Below, in pieces: positions 55,324 to 62,736 of a stretch of 64,000 nucleotides of DNA. Positions within the stretch are counted from its first letter, which is position 1, and each line of letters begins with the position of its first letter. The notes beneath the pieces are model-generated. The model saw only the letters and a list, made by a program, of their open reading frames with translations, was not told where the DNA came from and made no database searches. The position numbers were made by a program, and so were the translations under genes. This stretch comes from Bacteroides bouchesdurhonensis (lineage in GTDB: Bacteria > Bacteroidota > Bacteroidia > Bacteroidales > Bacteroidaceae), in the NCBI RefSeq assembly GCF_900155865.1, contig NZ_LT707006.1, forward strand, positions 765,626-829,625, in the 5' to 3' direction.

Positions 55324-56885
55324 ACGAAAAGGGTGTTAAAGGTGGATATGTCTGTTTTCTCGGGGATCATGGCGGATGTGTCGGCTCCGGGAACCGGCCC
55401 GGTTTCCGTCCGGACCTCGATGGGGGCTTCTCCCTTACGGATCCTGAGGGTCTCGGCTACCTCCATCAGGCTGCATCCGTTGAAGACACCTGCCTTGAGG
55501 CACTCGGCAAAAGCTTCGGTAAGCGTGATGTCCGAGTATGCCGCGTGGCGCCGCACTATAAACTGGAGGTTGTCGCGGTAATTACGGGCCTTATGCACAC
55601 GTAGTTGTGACAAATATGTATCAATCACCGTGCTTACGGGAAGTTCTTTGCGTACAAAAGCCTCATAATCGTCCAGCGGGGCTTCGCGGTCACGCCGGTG
55701 GGAGGTGTTGCTTACCAGACGTCCCTTATCTCCGCTTATTTTGTGAACGGCAAGGGTTTTGCCTGTCTCATGGCTGTAGATATATAGCCGGCCTTCCTTT
55801 TCTTCGATATAGACCAGTGTCTGATGGCCGCGGTAGGTGCCTGTGGGAACGCTGTAATAGTTGCCCCTGTAGGTTATCACGTTGTCCTTGCGCACGTGAT
55901 GCGGCAAGAGGGTTTCGCAAGGGACTGTCGGAACTCCCTTATAAGGCGTGAGGTGTGCTTTCTCCGTCTCGAACTCCTCAGACGGGACACGACGTATGCC
56001 GTGGTGTTCCGTGCCGTTGGCCGTGCGTTCCAACCAGCCAAGGGCCTCCTTGTTGAGCAGGCCTATGTCAACCAACTCGCGGCCGCGAAGGAAGTTGTAC
56101 TTCACATATTTGACGACGTTCTCTATCTTGCCTTTGCTCTGGGGATCGGATTTGCGACAGAACACGGGCTCAAAGCCATGTTCACGGACAAGAGTGCGGA
56201 AACCGCGGGTAAGCACCAGGTCACCAAGGTTTTCATTGACAAGAAACACCTTGTCCTGGTCATAAACTATTTTTCGGGGTACTCCCCCGAAGAACTCGAA
56301 AGCCAGTTCATGGGCATAAACCGCAAGAGCGGTGGTAAACGGTGTACGGCTAAAGAAGACGAACTTATACCTGCTGCGGCTCAGGCACATCGCAAAGAAA
56401 TACACTTTTAAAGACTGTCCCGGAGGTGTCTTCATCCACCGTTCACCGAAGTCGCATTGGGCGTATTCGCCATAGGCCGTCTCGGGCTGTTTCTCATAGG
56501 GGCGGTAACCTTTCTCAACCTCCTTGGGAAGATCGTGCGTTAAACGCAACCGGTTGACGAAGTTGAAGACCGTTTTGGGAGTCACGCACGGAAGATCCGA
56601 AAAATGCTCCTTCAAGCGGTCATGGAGCTGCGGAGCGGACAAAAAAGGCCACTTGCGCAACTCATTGACTACATAAGATTCATAGCCGTCAAGTTTATGA
56701 CCGTAATGACGGTCATAGCTCTGGCTGGAAATGAACTCTTCTTCTGTCATGGACAGATACTTGGCCACCGTTTGACGGTGGAGACCTAAGGATTGACCTA
56801 TTTGGGTCTTGTTTAGGCCAGTTGAAAATAATTCTTTAACTTTGTACCACATCAGATACTTCTTTAATTGGGAAGTCTCGGTCAT
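55320..56885 (-). CDS. istA: IS21-family transposase IstA
   Basis: 521 residues from the ATG at 56885 (MTETSQLKKYLMWYKVKEL); the frame extends 9 codons further. N-terminal HTH (LNKTQIGQSLGLHRQTVAKYL), then an rve/DDE core: first Asp in YAQCDFGER, second in KIVYDQDKV, Glu in SKGKIENVVKYVKYNF. The beta-barrel C-terminal domain contains NVITYRGNYYSVPTGTY. It is full length with all catalytic residues, so the IS may be active. Confidence 0.94.
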   Translation of the reverse strand: MTETSQLKKYLMWYKVKELFSTGLNKTQIGQSLGLHRQTVAKYLSMTEEEFISSQSYDRHYGHKLDGYESYVVNELRKWPFLSAPQLHDRLKEHFSDLPCVTPKTVFNFVNRLRLTHDLPKEVEKGYRPYEKQPETAYGEYAQCDFGERWMKTPPGQSLKVYFFAMCLSRSRYKFVFFSRTPFTTALAVYAHELAFEFFGGVPRKIVYDQDKVFLVNENLGDLVLTRGFRTLVREHGFEPVFCRKSDPQSKGKIENVVKYVKYNFLRGRELVDIGLLNKEALGWLERTANGTEHHGIRRVPSEEFETEKAHLTPYKGVPTVPCETLLPHHVRKDNVITYRGNYYSVPTGTYRGHQTLVYIEEKEGRLYIYSHETGKTLAVHKISGDKGRLVSNTSHRRDREAPLDDYEAFVRKELPVSTVIDTYLSQLRVHKARNYRDNLQFIVRRHAAYSDITLTEAFAECLKAGVFNGCSLMEVAETLRIRKGEAPIEVRTETGPVPGADTSAMIPEKTDISTFNTLFV

Positions 56886-56989
56886 AGCATTGTAATTAGT
56901 AGTTAGCACCACAAAATTACAATGCTATTTTTTCTAATCATGTCGATTTTACTTTTCCGATTTTTGACGATACAAAGTTACCGATTACA

Positions 56990-57673
56990 ACCGATATAAA
57001 ATTTGTTGCGTAGCATTTCAAGAAATGAACTTTCGGGTATATTATATCCTTTTCTTGCAAACTTCCTGCGGATATAACAAGGTGTTTCAATGCCTTTAGC
57101 CACTTCTTTAAACATGGCTTGTATAAATGGTGCTGTATTGGTATCTATTTCTACATGGGTTTCATGTTTGCTAATACGTACATTCTTATATCCTCTTGGT
57201 GCTTTATTAGCGCATTTTCCTTTTGCTAATGTTCCATGAATGCCGTCCATTGTGGCTTTTGACCTCTTGATGTTGTCGCATTGTGCCGAACCTATGTGTA
57301 CTCCCAATAATAGGGGCCAAGTGTCAGAATTGAAGTCTAAAGGTGCTTCGATTGCGTTTGGTTCAACTCCCAATTTGAGTAATTCTTTTAAGTTCTCACT
57401 GGCACTGATAATGTCTCGTGAATATCTATCCCACCGTAAGAATAGTAATTTGTTTACTCTACCTTTGTTTTTACGTATATAATTCATTATTCCTTGTATG
57501 ACAGGACGTTTCTCAAATGTTTTAGCACTCTCGTCCTCTCTGTATGGGATATTGTCAATGATGTTATATCCCATTTGGTTACAATACTTCCGTAGGCGTT
57601 CTTCTTGTACATCTAAGCTGGCTCCTAACGTTTGTTCATCAGAACTTACTCTGCAATATATTATAACATTCAT
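56990..57673 (-). pseudogene. Large serine recombinase, N-terminal part, interrupted by IS21-family element
   Basis: Catalytic domain of a serine recombinase: nucleophile Ser in IIYCRVSSDEQT (S10), active-site Arg in LLFLRWDRYSRD, followed by the recombinase domain (APRGYKNVRISKHETHVEID). The native sequence stops at NKFYIG, where the IS begins; three IS-encoded residues (CNR) and a stop at 56978 follow. Family knowledge: large serine recombinases integrate phages and IMEs. This one is the probable integrase of the element spanning about 53,586-61,556. Confidence 0.9.
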
Positions 57674-57681
57674 AATTTTAT

Positions 57682-57826
57682 TTATTCTTTTTTGTATTCT
57701 TCTTCACTTTCTATTTGTAGCTCTGCTAATAGATATAGATATTCTCTTAGTAGCTTTATTTCTTCATTATTGAATTTTTCATATTCTTGGTTTAGTATTT
57801 GCTTACATTTTTCTAATGTAATCATT
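57682..57826 (-). pseudogene. Frameshifted small ORF upstream of the serine recombinase
   Basis: From ATG 57826 the frame reads MITLEKCKQILNQEYG and stops early; the next frame continues with KFNNEEIKLLREYLYLLAEL to a stop at 57682. Together they give one sensible ~47-residue protein broken by a single extra base near 57780. Similar tiny ORFs precede recombinases on Bacteroides elements (from memory). The second half could alternatively start at ATG 57783 as a 33-residue ORF. Confidence 0.5.
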
Positions 57827-57981
57827 TAATTAAGATATTACCGTCTGCTCATTGGCAGTTATTTCTGCATTTTAACCTTATCGAGATGAATTTACATTTT
57901 AGTTGTATGCAGATTAATTCATCCCATCTTTCTACAATATATGTAGAGTAAGACTACTCATGGATGAGGTTGTAGATATAT

Positions 57982-58605
57982 TTATATCATAGTTTTTAAT
58001 TTCCTTAATGTGTTAATACTAGTATTTGTTAATGTATGTATATTTCTAAGACTGTAGTTCTTTTTGAGCAGTCTAATTTCTTCTTTATATTCTTCTCGCA
58101 TAGTTTCTTTATCCTTTCGATACCCAATTTTACGGCCTACGACGCCACCATTGATGCGATAATTTTTGTAACCACTTTCTATTCGTTCATGGATAGTTTT
58201 TCGCTCCATTCTTGCTACTTCGGCTAAGATTGTAATAAGAAATTGGGACATAGGATTTATTGCTCCTTCTGGTGTAAGTGTTTCGATAGCATAATTTTGA
58301 ATGTATATGGAAACTTTTTTGCTGTTTAAAAGTTCTATAACTTCTAATACTCCTAGTGTATTCCGCCCTAGACGGGATAACTCCGTTACAAGTACTTTGT
58401 CTATTGCATTATTTGTAACGTATTCAACCATACGTAACAGTTCTGTTCTTTCTGTGTTTGCTTTTGCCCCACTAATTTTTTCCGTAAAGCAAGCGCATAC
58501 TTTCCAATTATTATTAGCAGCTAAAACTGTTAATTCATTCACTTGTCTATCGTATTCCTGATTAGACGTTGAAACTCTTGCAAATATTACTACCTTCTTA
58601 TCCAT
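57982..58605 (-). CDS. Small serine recombinase (resolvase/invertase family)
   Basis: 207 residues from the ATG at 58605 (MDKKVVIFARVSTSNQEYDR); the frame extends 9 codons upstream. Catalytic Ser in ARVSTSNQ (S12), Arg in TELSRLGRNTLGV, and the E-helix QFLITILAEVARMERKTIHER are all present, followed by a short HTH (LLKKNYSLRNIHTLTNTSINTLRKL). Family knowledge: resolves dimers or inverts DNA segments. It faces away from the XRE gene, and the 156-bp divergent region between them is AT-rich and likely holds both promoters. Confidence 0.9.
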   Translation of the reverse strand: MDKKVVIFARVSTSNQEYDRQVNELTVLAANNNWKVCACFTEKISGAKANTERTELLRMVEYVTNNAIDKVLVTELSRLGRNTLGVLEVIELLNSKKVSIYIQNYAIETLTPEGAINPMSQFLITILAEVARMERKTIHERIESGYKNYRINGGVVGRKIGYRKDKETMREEYKEEIRLLKKNYSLRNIHTLTNTSINTLRKLKTMI

Positions 58606-58761
58606 AGTCCCATCTTTTGTTTTATATATCAATTATTTTGTCACAAATATACATATAAAACAATTAAATTCAAAATATAAATTGATATATTTAGCAATTA
58701 TGAATACATTATTTGTTTTTTACGATAATTCCATGTAATTTTGGGAAAAAATAAAGAGACA

Positions 58762-59046
58762 ATGGAAAAAGTTCTAGCTGAAAATGTAAAACGCATTTGT
58801 AAGGCACAAGGAAGACAGTTAAAAGAGCTTGCTAATGAAATGGGAATAGACCCTGGCAGTCTAACACGTGCAATCTACGGGAACCCACGTTTGGACACTG
58901 TTGAAAAAATAGCAATAGCGCTAGGTGTGTCGGTTAAGAGCTTATTGGAAGCAACAAATGACAACGTAGAGGGATACATTAAAATAAATGGAAAAATATA
59001 TCAATTCAATAGTAGAGAGGAATTAAATTATATACTTTCACTTTAG
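58762..59046 (+). CDS. XRE-family HTH regulator
   Basis: 94 residues from the ATG at 58762 (MEKVLAENVKRICKAQG). HTH_3 domain: RQLKELANEMGIDPGSLTRAIYG and TVEKIAIALGVSVKSLLEA. A short C-terminal extension (GYIKINGKIYQFNSREEL) may be a ligand or dimer motif. It is divergent from the resolvase gene and probably controls it; this is inference from layout. Confidence 0.85.
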   Translation: MEKVLAENVKRICKAQGRQLKELANEMGIDPGSLTRAIYGNPRLDTVEKIAIALGVSVKSLLEATNDNVEGYIKINGKIYQFNSREELNYILSL

Positions 59047-59367
59047 CTATTATGAGAAAAATTGTATTTTTGTACACAAATTTAAAGTAACTGCCTATGT
59101 AACATTGAAATTAAAGACATATAAATAAAAAGCGTTAGCTTGTATATTCTTGTTTTCTGAAAATCGCCAAATTAAAGAAAATTCCCAAGAATTACAAAGT
59201 TGATGCCTGCGCTTATATAGCGTGGGCTTTTACTTATGTATTCGGGAATATGGTGTTTGGCGATACCACAGAAAACAATACAAAGTAAATAGTCCACGTT
59301 TTTTATTGTCTCCCCCACTTTGGACTAAACATTAAATTATGTATACAAATTATAAAATAGACATTAT
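59047..59367 (+). other. Intergenic region between XRE regulator and lipoprotein; holds RNA candidate
   Basis: No credible ORF. It contains the structured RNA candidate at 59195-59304; otherwise AT-rich. Confidence 0.6.
59195..59304 (+). ncRNA. Candidate structured RNA/attenuator-like leader upstream of the lipoprotein gene
   Basis: Hairpin CGCT-TATAT-AGCG (59210-59222), then closing stem CGTGGGCT (59221-59228) with AGTCCACG (59291-59298; 8 bp with one G-U) around a TGGTGT/ATACCA hairpin (59251-59268), ending in TTTTTTATTG. TATAGCGTGGGCT (59216-59228) is shared with the minus strand of the IME leader at 34444-34456. Confidence 0.5.
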
Positions 59368-59778
59368 ATGAAAAAAATTAATTTATTCACATTGTTATTA
59401 ATCCTACTCGCAGCTAACATACTAGTCTCTTGTTCTTCTGATGATGACGAAAAAAAAGAAGACAACAATGGAAATATTAATTATTCCGAGATGATAGTAG
59501 GATGGTGGAAAATGACATATTCAAGTGAAGGAGATTTAGATGAAGATGATAAAACTTCAATCTTCAAAATCGAAGCAAACAAAACATACTGGAACGGAAA
59601 TGATAATGGAAATGACTATGGTACTTGGTCTATGGAAGGAAACATTTTCAGATTCAAATCACAAAAATGGGGTTTGTCATTTGAAACTGAAATCACCGAA
59701 ATTACAAAAGACACATTTACCTCTAAAACGAAACTAGGAAGTGCATCAACAATAGCCTCTTACGAACGTGTGAAATAA
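59368..59778 (+). CDS. Lipocalin-like lipoprotein
   Basis: 136 residues. Signal peptide with lipobox ILVSCSS (Cys at ~22), then an acidic DDDEKKEDNNG tether of the kind used for surface export in Bacteroides. The mature part is beta-rich with the lipocalin-like start IVGWWKMTYSSEG and tryptophans in TYWNGND and GTWSMEGN. Substrate and role unknown. It is cargo on the putative older element and lies 64 bp after the RNA candidate. Confidence 0.8.
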   Translation: MKKINLFTLLLILLAANILVSCSSDDDEKKEDNNGNINYSEMIVGWWKMTYSSEGDLDEDDKTSIFKIEANKTYWNGNDNGNDYGTWSMEGNIFRFKSQKWGLSFETEITEITKDTFTSKTKLGSASTIASYERVK

Positions 59779-59880
59779 TCATATTAATCTTTTAGGTTAA
59801 GCTGACACAAAATAGAGTGTATCAATATGTCTTTTGATAGATTATATTGATACGCTTTTTGTTTTGATACATAAGCCTCA

Positions 59881-60876
59881 TCAAAGTAACAGATTACGTA
59901 TCTTTTCAACAGGGCTTTCGCTAGTTGAGGCTGTTGTCATTGCATGATAAACAGTCTCAAACTTTTTCATTCGTTTGGCTGCTCCACTGCGTGAATTGAA
60001 TTTACTCCTAACATCTTGCTCCAGTAATTTCAAATCACCTTTGTACCTTTCGAGAATGATTTTCATTGCCCAATTCTCATAGTCGTCAAAAGTTGTATTT
60101 GACATATCGGCTGTAGAATTGCCGAAAACTTTGTCGAATTGAGTAAGGATAGGATTCGTATTGGAATTTAGTACACTGGATATTTTGGTGTCGGCTAAAT
60201 TCAAATAGCTCATTATCTTTTTAGGAGTGTCCAATGTGATTTCAAATCGTGTTTTCCCTTTGAAGTAGTCCACTATTGATTGTGGTCGTGGTAAGCTACT
60301 TAGGAAGTTTTTATTGTGGCTGGTACATATTTCTTTTTCCTTATTATATAGGGTAATTGTTTCTGTGCAACCTTTAGATTTCACGTCTTTAGTGAAGGTG
60401 ATGCCTTCTTTCTCGTAATGCGTCCATTTAAAACGTCTGTAATTGTTTACTTGTGAATTGAGTGCATTTAATGCTTCGTCATCTAAAATAAAATTAGTGT
60501 CATAAGTGACATCTACTGATGTTATAGCCCCTTCTGCTAGGATGTTGTCTACATCAATCTCACAAATATCTAATAGGTTAATATTGGTAAGACATTCTTT
60601 GATGGTGTTTTTTGAAATCAATTTTGGATAGTTCTCTTTTAAAATTTTGCTTGAAAATTCAAGAGTTAGGGTTTGTTTAGGATAACTGACAGCTATGTAA
60701 AGATTATAAGGTACATCTATATCGTCTTTGGAGCTGTAAAATAGACCTGTCTTTTCTCCACTGCGTGAGTGAAATCTTTCATTGAATTTCACTTTGGTAT
60801 TGAGAAGATATTTATAGTTGGATTTAATCTTGATTCTATCAAAAGTTATTGTTCCTTTCTCATGGTGGTAATTCAT
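59881..60876 (-). CDS. Replication initiator-like protein (filamentous phage gpII / plasmid Rep type), tentative
   Basis: 331 residues, soluble. It follows the layout of gpII/X-like rolling-circle initiators: beta-strand region YNLYIAVSYPKQTLTLEFSS, a conserved acidic GAITSVDVTYDTNF, a middle TETITLYNKEKEI and GKTRFEITLDTP. I base this on motif resemblance only; no clear catalytic Tyr motif could be placed. If correct, the element would be a small phage-like or plasmid-like replicon that integrates through the serine recombinase. It is encoded on the minus strand, 87 bp after the 61-aa gene. Confidence 0.45.
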   Translation of the reverse strand: MNYHHEKGTITFDRIKIKSNYKYLLNTKVKFNERFHSRSGEKTGLFYSSKDDIDVPYNLYIAVSYPKQTLTLEFSSKILKENYPKLISKNTIKECLTNINLLDICEIDVDNILAEGAITSVDVTYDTNFILDDEALNALNSQVNNYRRFKWTHYEKEGITFTKDVKSKGCTETITLYNKEKEICTSHNKNFLSSLPRPQSIVDYFKGKTRFEITLDTPKKIMSYLNLADTKISSVLNSNTNPILTQFDKVFGNSTADMSNTTFDDYENWAMKIILERYKGDLKLLEQDVRSKFNSRSGAAKRMKKFETVYHAMTTASTSESPVEKIRNLLL

Positions 60877-60963
60877 TTTAAATTCAAAATTTACTTTTTT
60901 ATTTTTGGGAAATGTACTCTACAGACTACAGTTTCCCCCTTTGATAATAAGGAAGAGAGAAGA

Positions 60964-61149
60964 TTATTCATCTTCTACTTCCTTTTCATCTTTTGGCTTA
61001 TGTGGTATTGTTGCCCAATATAATTTCATAGCTTCGGCTATTGCCTGTTTGTGAGCCTCGCTTTTATTGCGATGCTTTAGGCTTTGGCTAATTTTTAATT
61101 TAGTTTCGTTGGTTAGCTCCCGATACTGACGTTTACTTTTCATACTCAT
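60964..61149 (-). CDS. Small basic protein with NUMOD3-like motif (61 aa)
   Basis: Reads MSMKSKRQYRELTNETKLKI then SQSLKHRNKSEAHKQAIAEA; the TKxKIxxxxK..KSEAHKxAIAEAM pattern resembles the NUMOD3 DNA-binding module found in homing nucleases and small element proteins. Acidic tail KDEKEVEDE. It lies upstream of the Rep-like gene on the same strand and may be its accessory DNA-binding protein. An alternate start at the third codon is possible. Confidence 0.55.
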   Translation of the reverse strand: MSMKSKRQYRELTNETKLKISQSLKHRNKSEAHKQAIAEAMKLYWATIPHKPKDEKEVEDE

Positions 61150-61556
61150 CTCCTTTTTAGAATAAATAGTAAATGCAGTAAGAAAGTAAAGTATAGTAAC
61201 CTTTTTATAGCTCTTTCTTTGCGAAAAGAAACAAAAAGAACGGTTGGGTTAAGCAATGCACCTATATAGCCCATTGTTTGAGTGTGAAGTTACGTAGCTA
61301 ACATCCTATATATAAGGAAATAGAGTGGTCTTTTCTTACCTGACGTTTATATTACAAAAGGTGTCCTTTTCGTAAGAATATAAAAAATAATATTGCATAC
61401 TTTGTCTAGTGGCTATTTTTATTTACCTTTGTCTATATATCCTTATGTGTTCTTTGCTTGATGATAAATGAGCTTATTGGGGTTTGGAATAAAATCCCTT
61501 AGTTCCCAAATTAGATTTAAATCATGTAAAAATTGGTTCGAGAAAAGAACGCTTAA

Positions 61557-61562
61557 GGGTAC
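61557..61562. repeat. att-like relic at the boundary to the second IME remnant
   Basis: GGGTAC preceded 16 bp earlier by GGTTCGA and followed by CACATAGGAAGCTAAATG, which parallels the IME left end (GGGTACAAGGAAGAAAGCTAAG). It looks like a diverged copy of the tRNA-Leu attachment junction. Confidence 0.4.
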
Positions 61563-61570
61563 CACATAGG

Positions 61571-61603
61571 AAGCTAAATGATAAAATATCAATCATTTAG
61601 CTT
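61571..61603. terminator. Left-end hairpin of the second IME remnant
   Basis: AAGCTAAATGAT / ATCATTTAGCTT perfect 12-bp stem followed by TCTTGTTTT; the counterpart of the hairpins at 29648-29680 and 41621-41653. Confidence 0.85.
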
Positions 61604-61749
61604 TCTTGTTTTAAGGTGTTTGTTCCCAAATTGACCCCCAATCATTCTTGAACAAAATCTTTCTTTCCTTAAAAATATGTCGCTTCCTTTTGTCGGAGTA
61701 TAAAATCGGAGTAATTTTGGGAAAAATAACAATTTAAAGATAGCCTATT

Positions 61750-62559
61750 ATGGAAAAGGATATTTGGCAGGAGATAGAAGAACTGTATCAAGAGTTTCAG
61801 AAACTTGGTATCAGTCAGTCGGTGGACTATGAGAAGTACTACTTTTATTCTCTTATTACCCATTCTACGGCTATTGAAGGCTCTACGCTTACTGAAATGG
61901 ATACGCAACTTCTCTTTGATGAAGGGGTAACTGCCAAAGGAAAGCCGTTGGTGTATCATCTGATGAATGAGGATTTAAAGAAAGCGTATGAACTTGCCAA
62001 AGAGGAAAGCAAACAAGACACAGTGATTACCCCCGCCTTCTTGCGAAAGTTGAATGCTACGCTAATGCGTACTACTGGAAGTGTGCATAATGTTATGGGT
62101 GGCTCTTTTGATTCTTCCAAAGGTGAGTTTCGTTTGTGCGGTGTTACTGCTGGTGTTGGTGGGCGTTCTTATATGAATTATCAAAAAGTGCCTGCTAAAG
62201 TAGAAGAATTTTGTACTATCTTACAGGAAAAACAAAAAACGGTGGGAACATTTCGGGAACAATACGAGTTGAGCTTCAATGTTCACCTTAACTTGGTTAC
62301 TATTCATCCGTGGGTGGATGGTAACGGAAGAACGGCTCGCTTGTTGATGAACTATATCCAGTTTTGCTATCACCTTTTCCCAATGAAAGTCTTTAAAGAA
62401 GATAGATCCGACTATATTCTTTCTTTGCGGCAATCGCAAGATGATGAAGTAAATCAACCTTTCTTGGATTTCATGGCTGTGCAGCTAAAAAAATCACTAG
62501 CATTGGAAATTGAGAAGTATAATACGGCTCATGAAAGAAATTTAAATTTTTTGTTTTAA
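61750..62559 (+). CDS. Fic-domain protein, diverged third copy on second IME remnant
   Basis: 269 residues, the same length as the IME Fic protein and about 80% identical by eye. The inhibitory motif STAIEG and catalytic HPWVDGNGRTAR are both unchanged; differences fall elsewhere (for example N-terminus MEKDIWQEIEELYQ). It lies 146 bp after the left-end hairpin, against 133 bp in the IME copies, so position in the element is conserved. The upstream region lacks the exact TACCTTTG box, so its promoter differs. The rest of its element is not in the window; an IS gene follows after ~180 bp. Confidence 0.92.
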   Translation: MEKDIWQEIEELYQEFQKLGISQSVDYEKYYFYSLITHSTAIEGSTLTEMDTQLLFDEGVTAKGKPLVYHLMNEDLKKAYELAKEESKQDTVITPAFLRKLNATLMRTTGSVHNVMGGSFDSSKGEFRLCGVTAGVGGRSYMNYQKVPAKVEEFCTILQEKQKTVGTFREQYELSFNVHLNLVTIHPWVDGNGRTARLLMNYIQFCYHLFPMKVFKEDRSDYILSLRQSQDDEVNQPFLDFMAVQLKKSLALEIEKYNTAHERNLNFLF

Positions 62560-62736
62560 TTTCCGCTGACCTGGTTTCCTCTTAATTTTTCTCTGTAAAG
62601 TCTCCAGTCTTCTGTCTTTTTTATGGAATATTATTCACATATCATTATTTTTTCTTCCCAACCATGGATTATGTATATGTCTTTTTAGGGGAAGTTAAAA
62701 AAAAACTCCTGTTTTCCTCTTATTATTTTAGTCCGA

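Larger units (their letters stand above)
54431..56989 (-). mobile_element. IS21-family insertion sequence, complete
   Basis: 2,559 bp. Ends begin TGTAAT and end ATTACA, and longer imperfect inverted repeats extend ~45 bp inward (ATCGTCA...TCGG.AAAGT.AAATC on both sides). A 5-bp duplication ACCGA flanks it. It carries istA and istB with the typical 4-bp overlap. Removal restores the reading frame of the serine recombinase exactly. Confidence 0.92.
53586..61556 (-). mobile_element. Putative older integrated element with serine recombinase (contains the IS21)
   Basis: The left limit is the tRNA-Leu end now occupied by the IME array; the right limit is set by the att-like GGGTAC at 61557-61562. 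Contents: serine recombinase, small resolvase, XRE regulator, lipoprotein, Rep-like protein, small NUMOD3-like protein. Without the IS it would be ~5.4 kb. Borders are inferred, not proven. Confidence 0.4.
61150..61749. other. 600-bp intergenic region: element boundary
   Basis: No ORF on either strand that I trust. The left half is AT-rich without marked structure. The right half holds GGTTCGA (61535-61541), GGGTAC (61557-61562) and the terminator hairpin of the second IME remnant. Confidence 0.6.

Noticed and set aside
61535..61562. tRNA fragment at GGTTCGA...GGGTAC
   Set aside because: Spacing between the T-loop-like word and GGGTAC is 15 bp instead of 10, and no T-stem or acceptor stem can form; kept only as an att-like relic.
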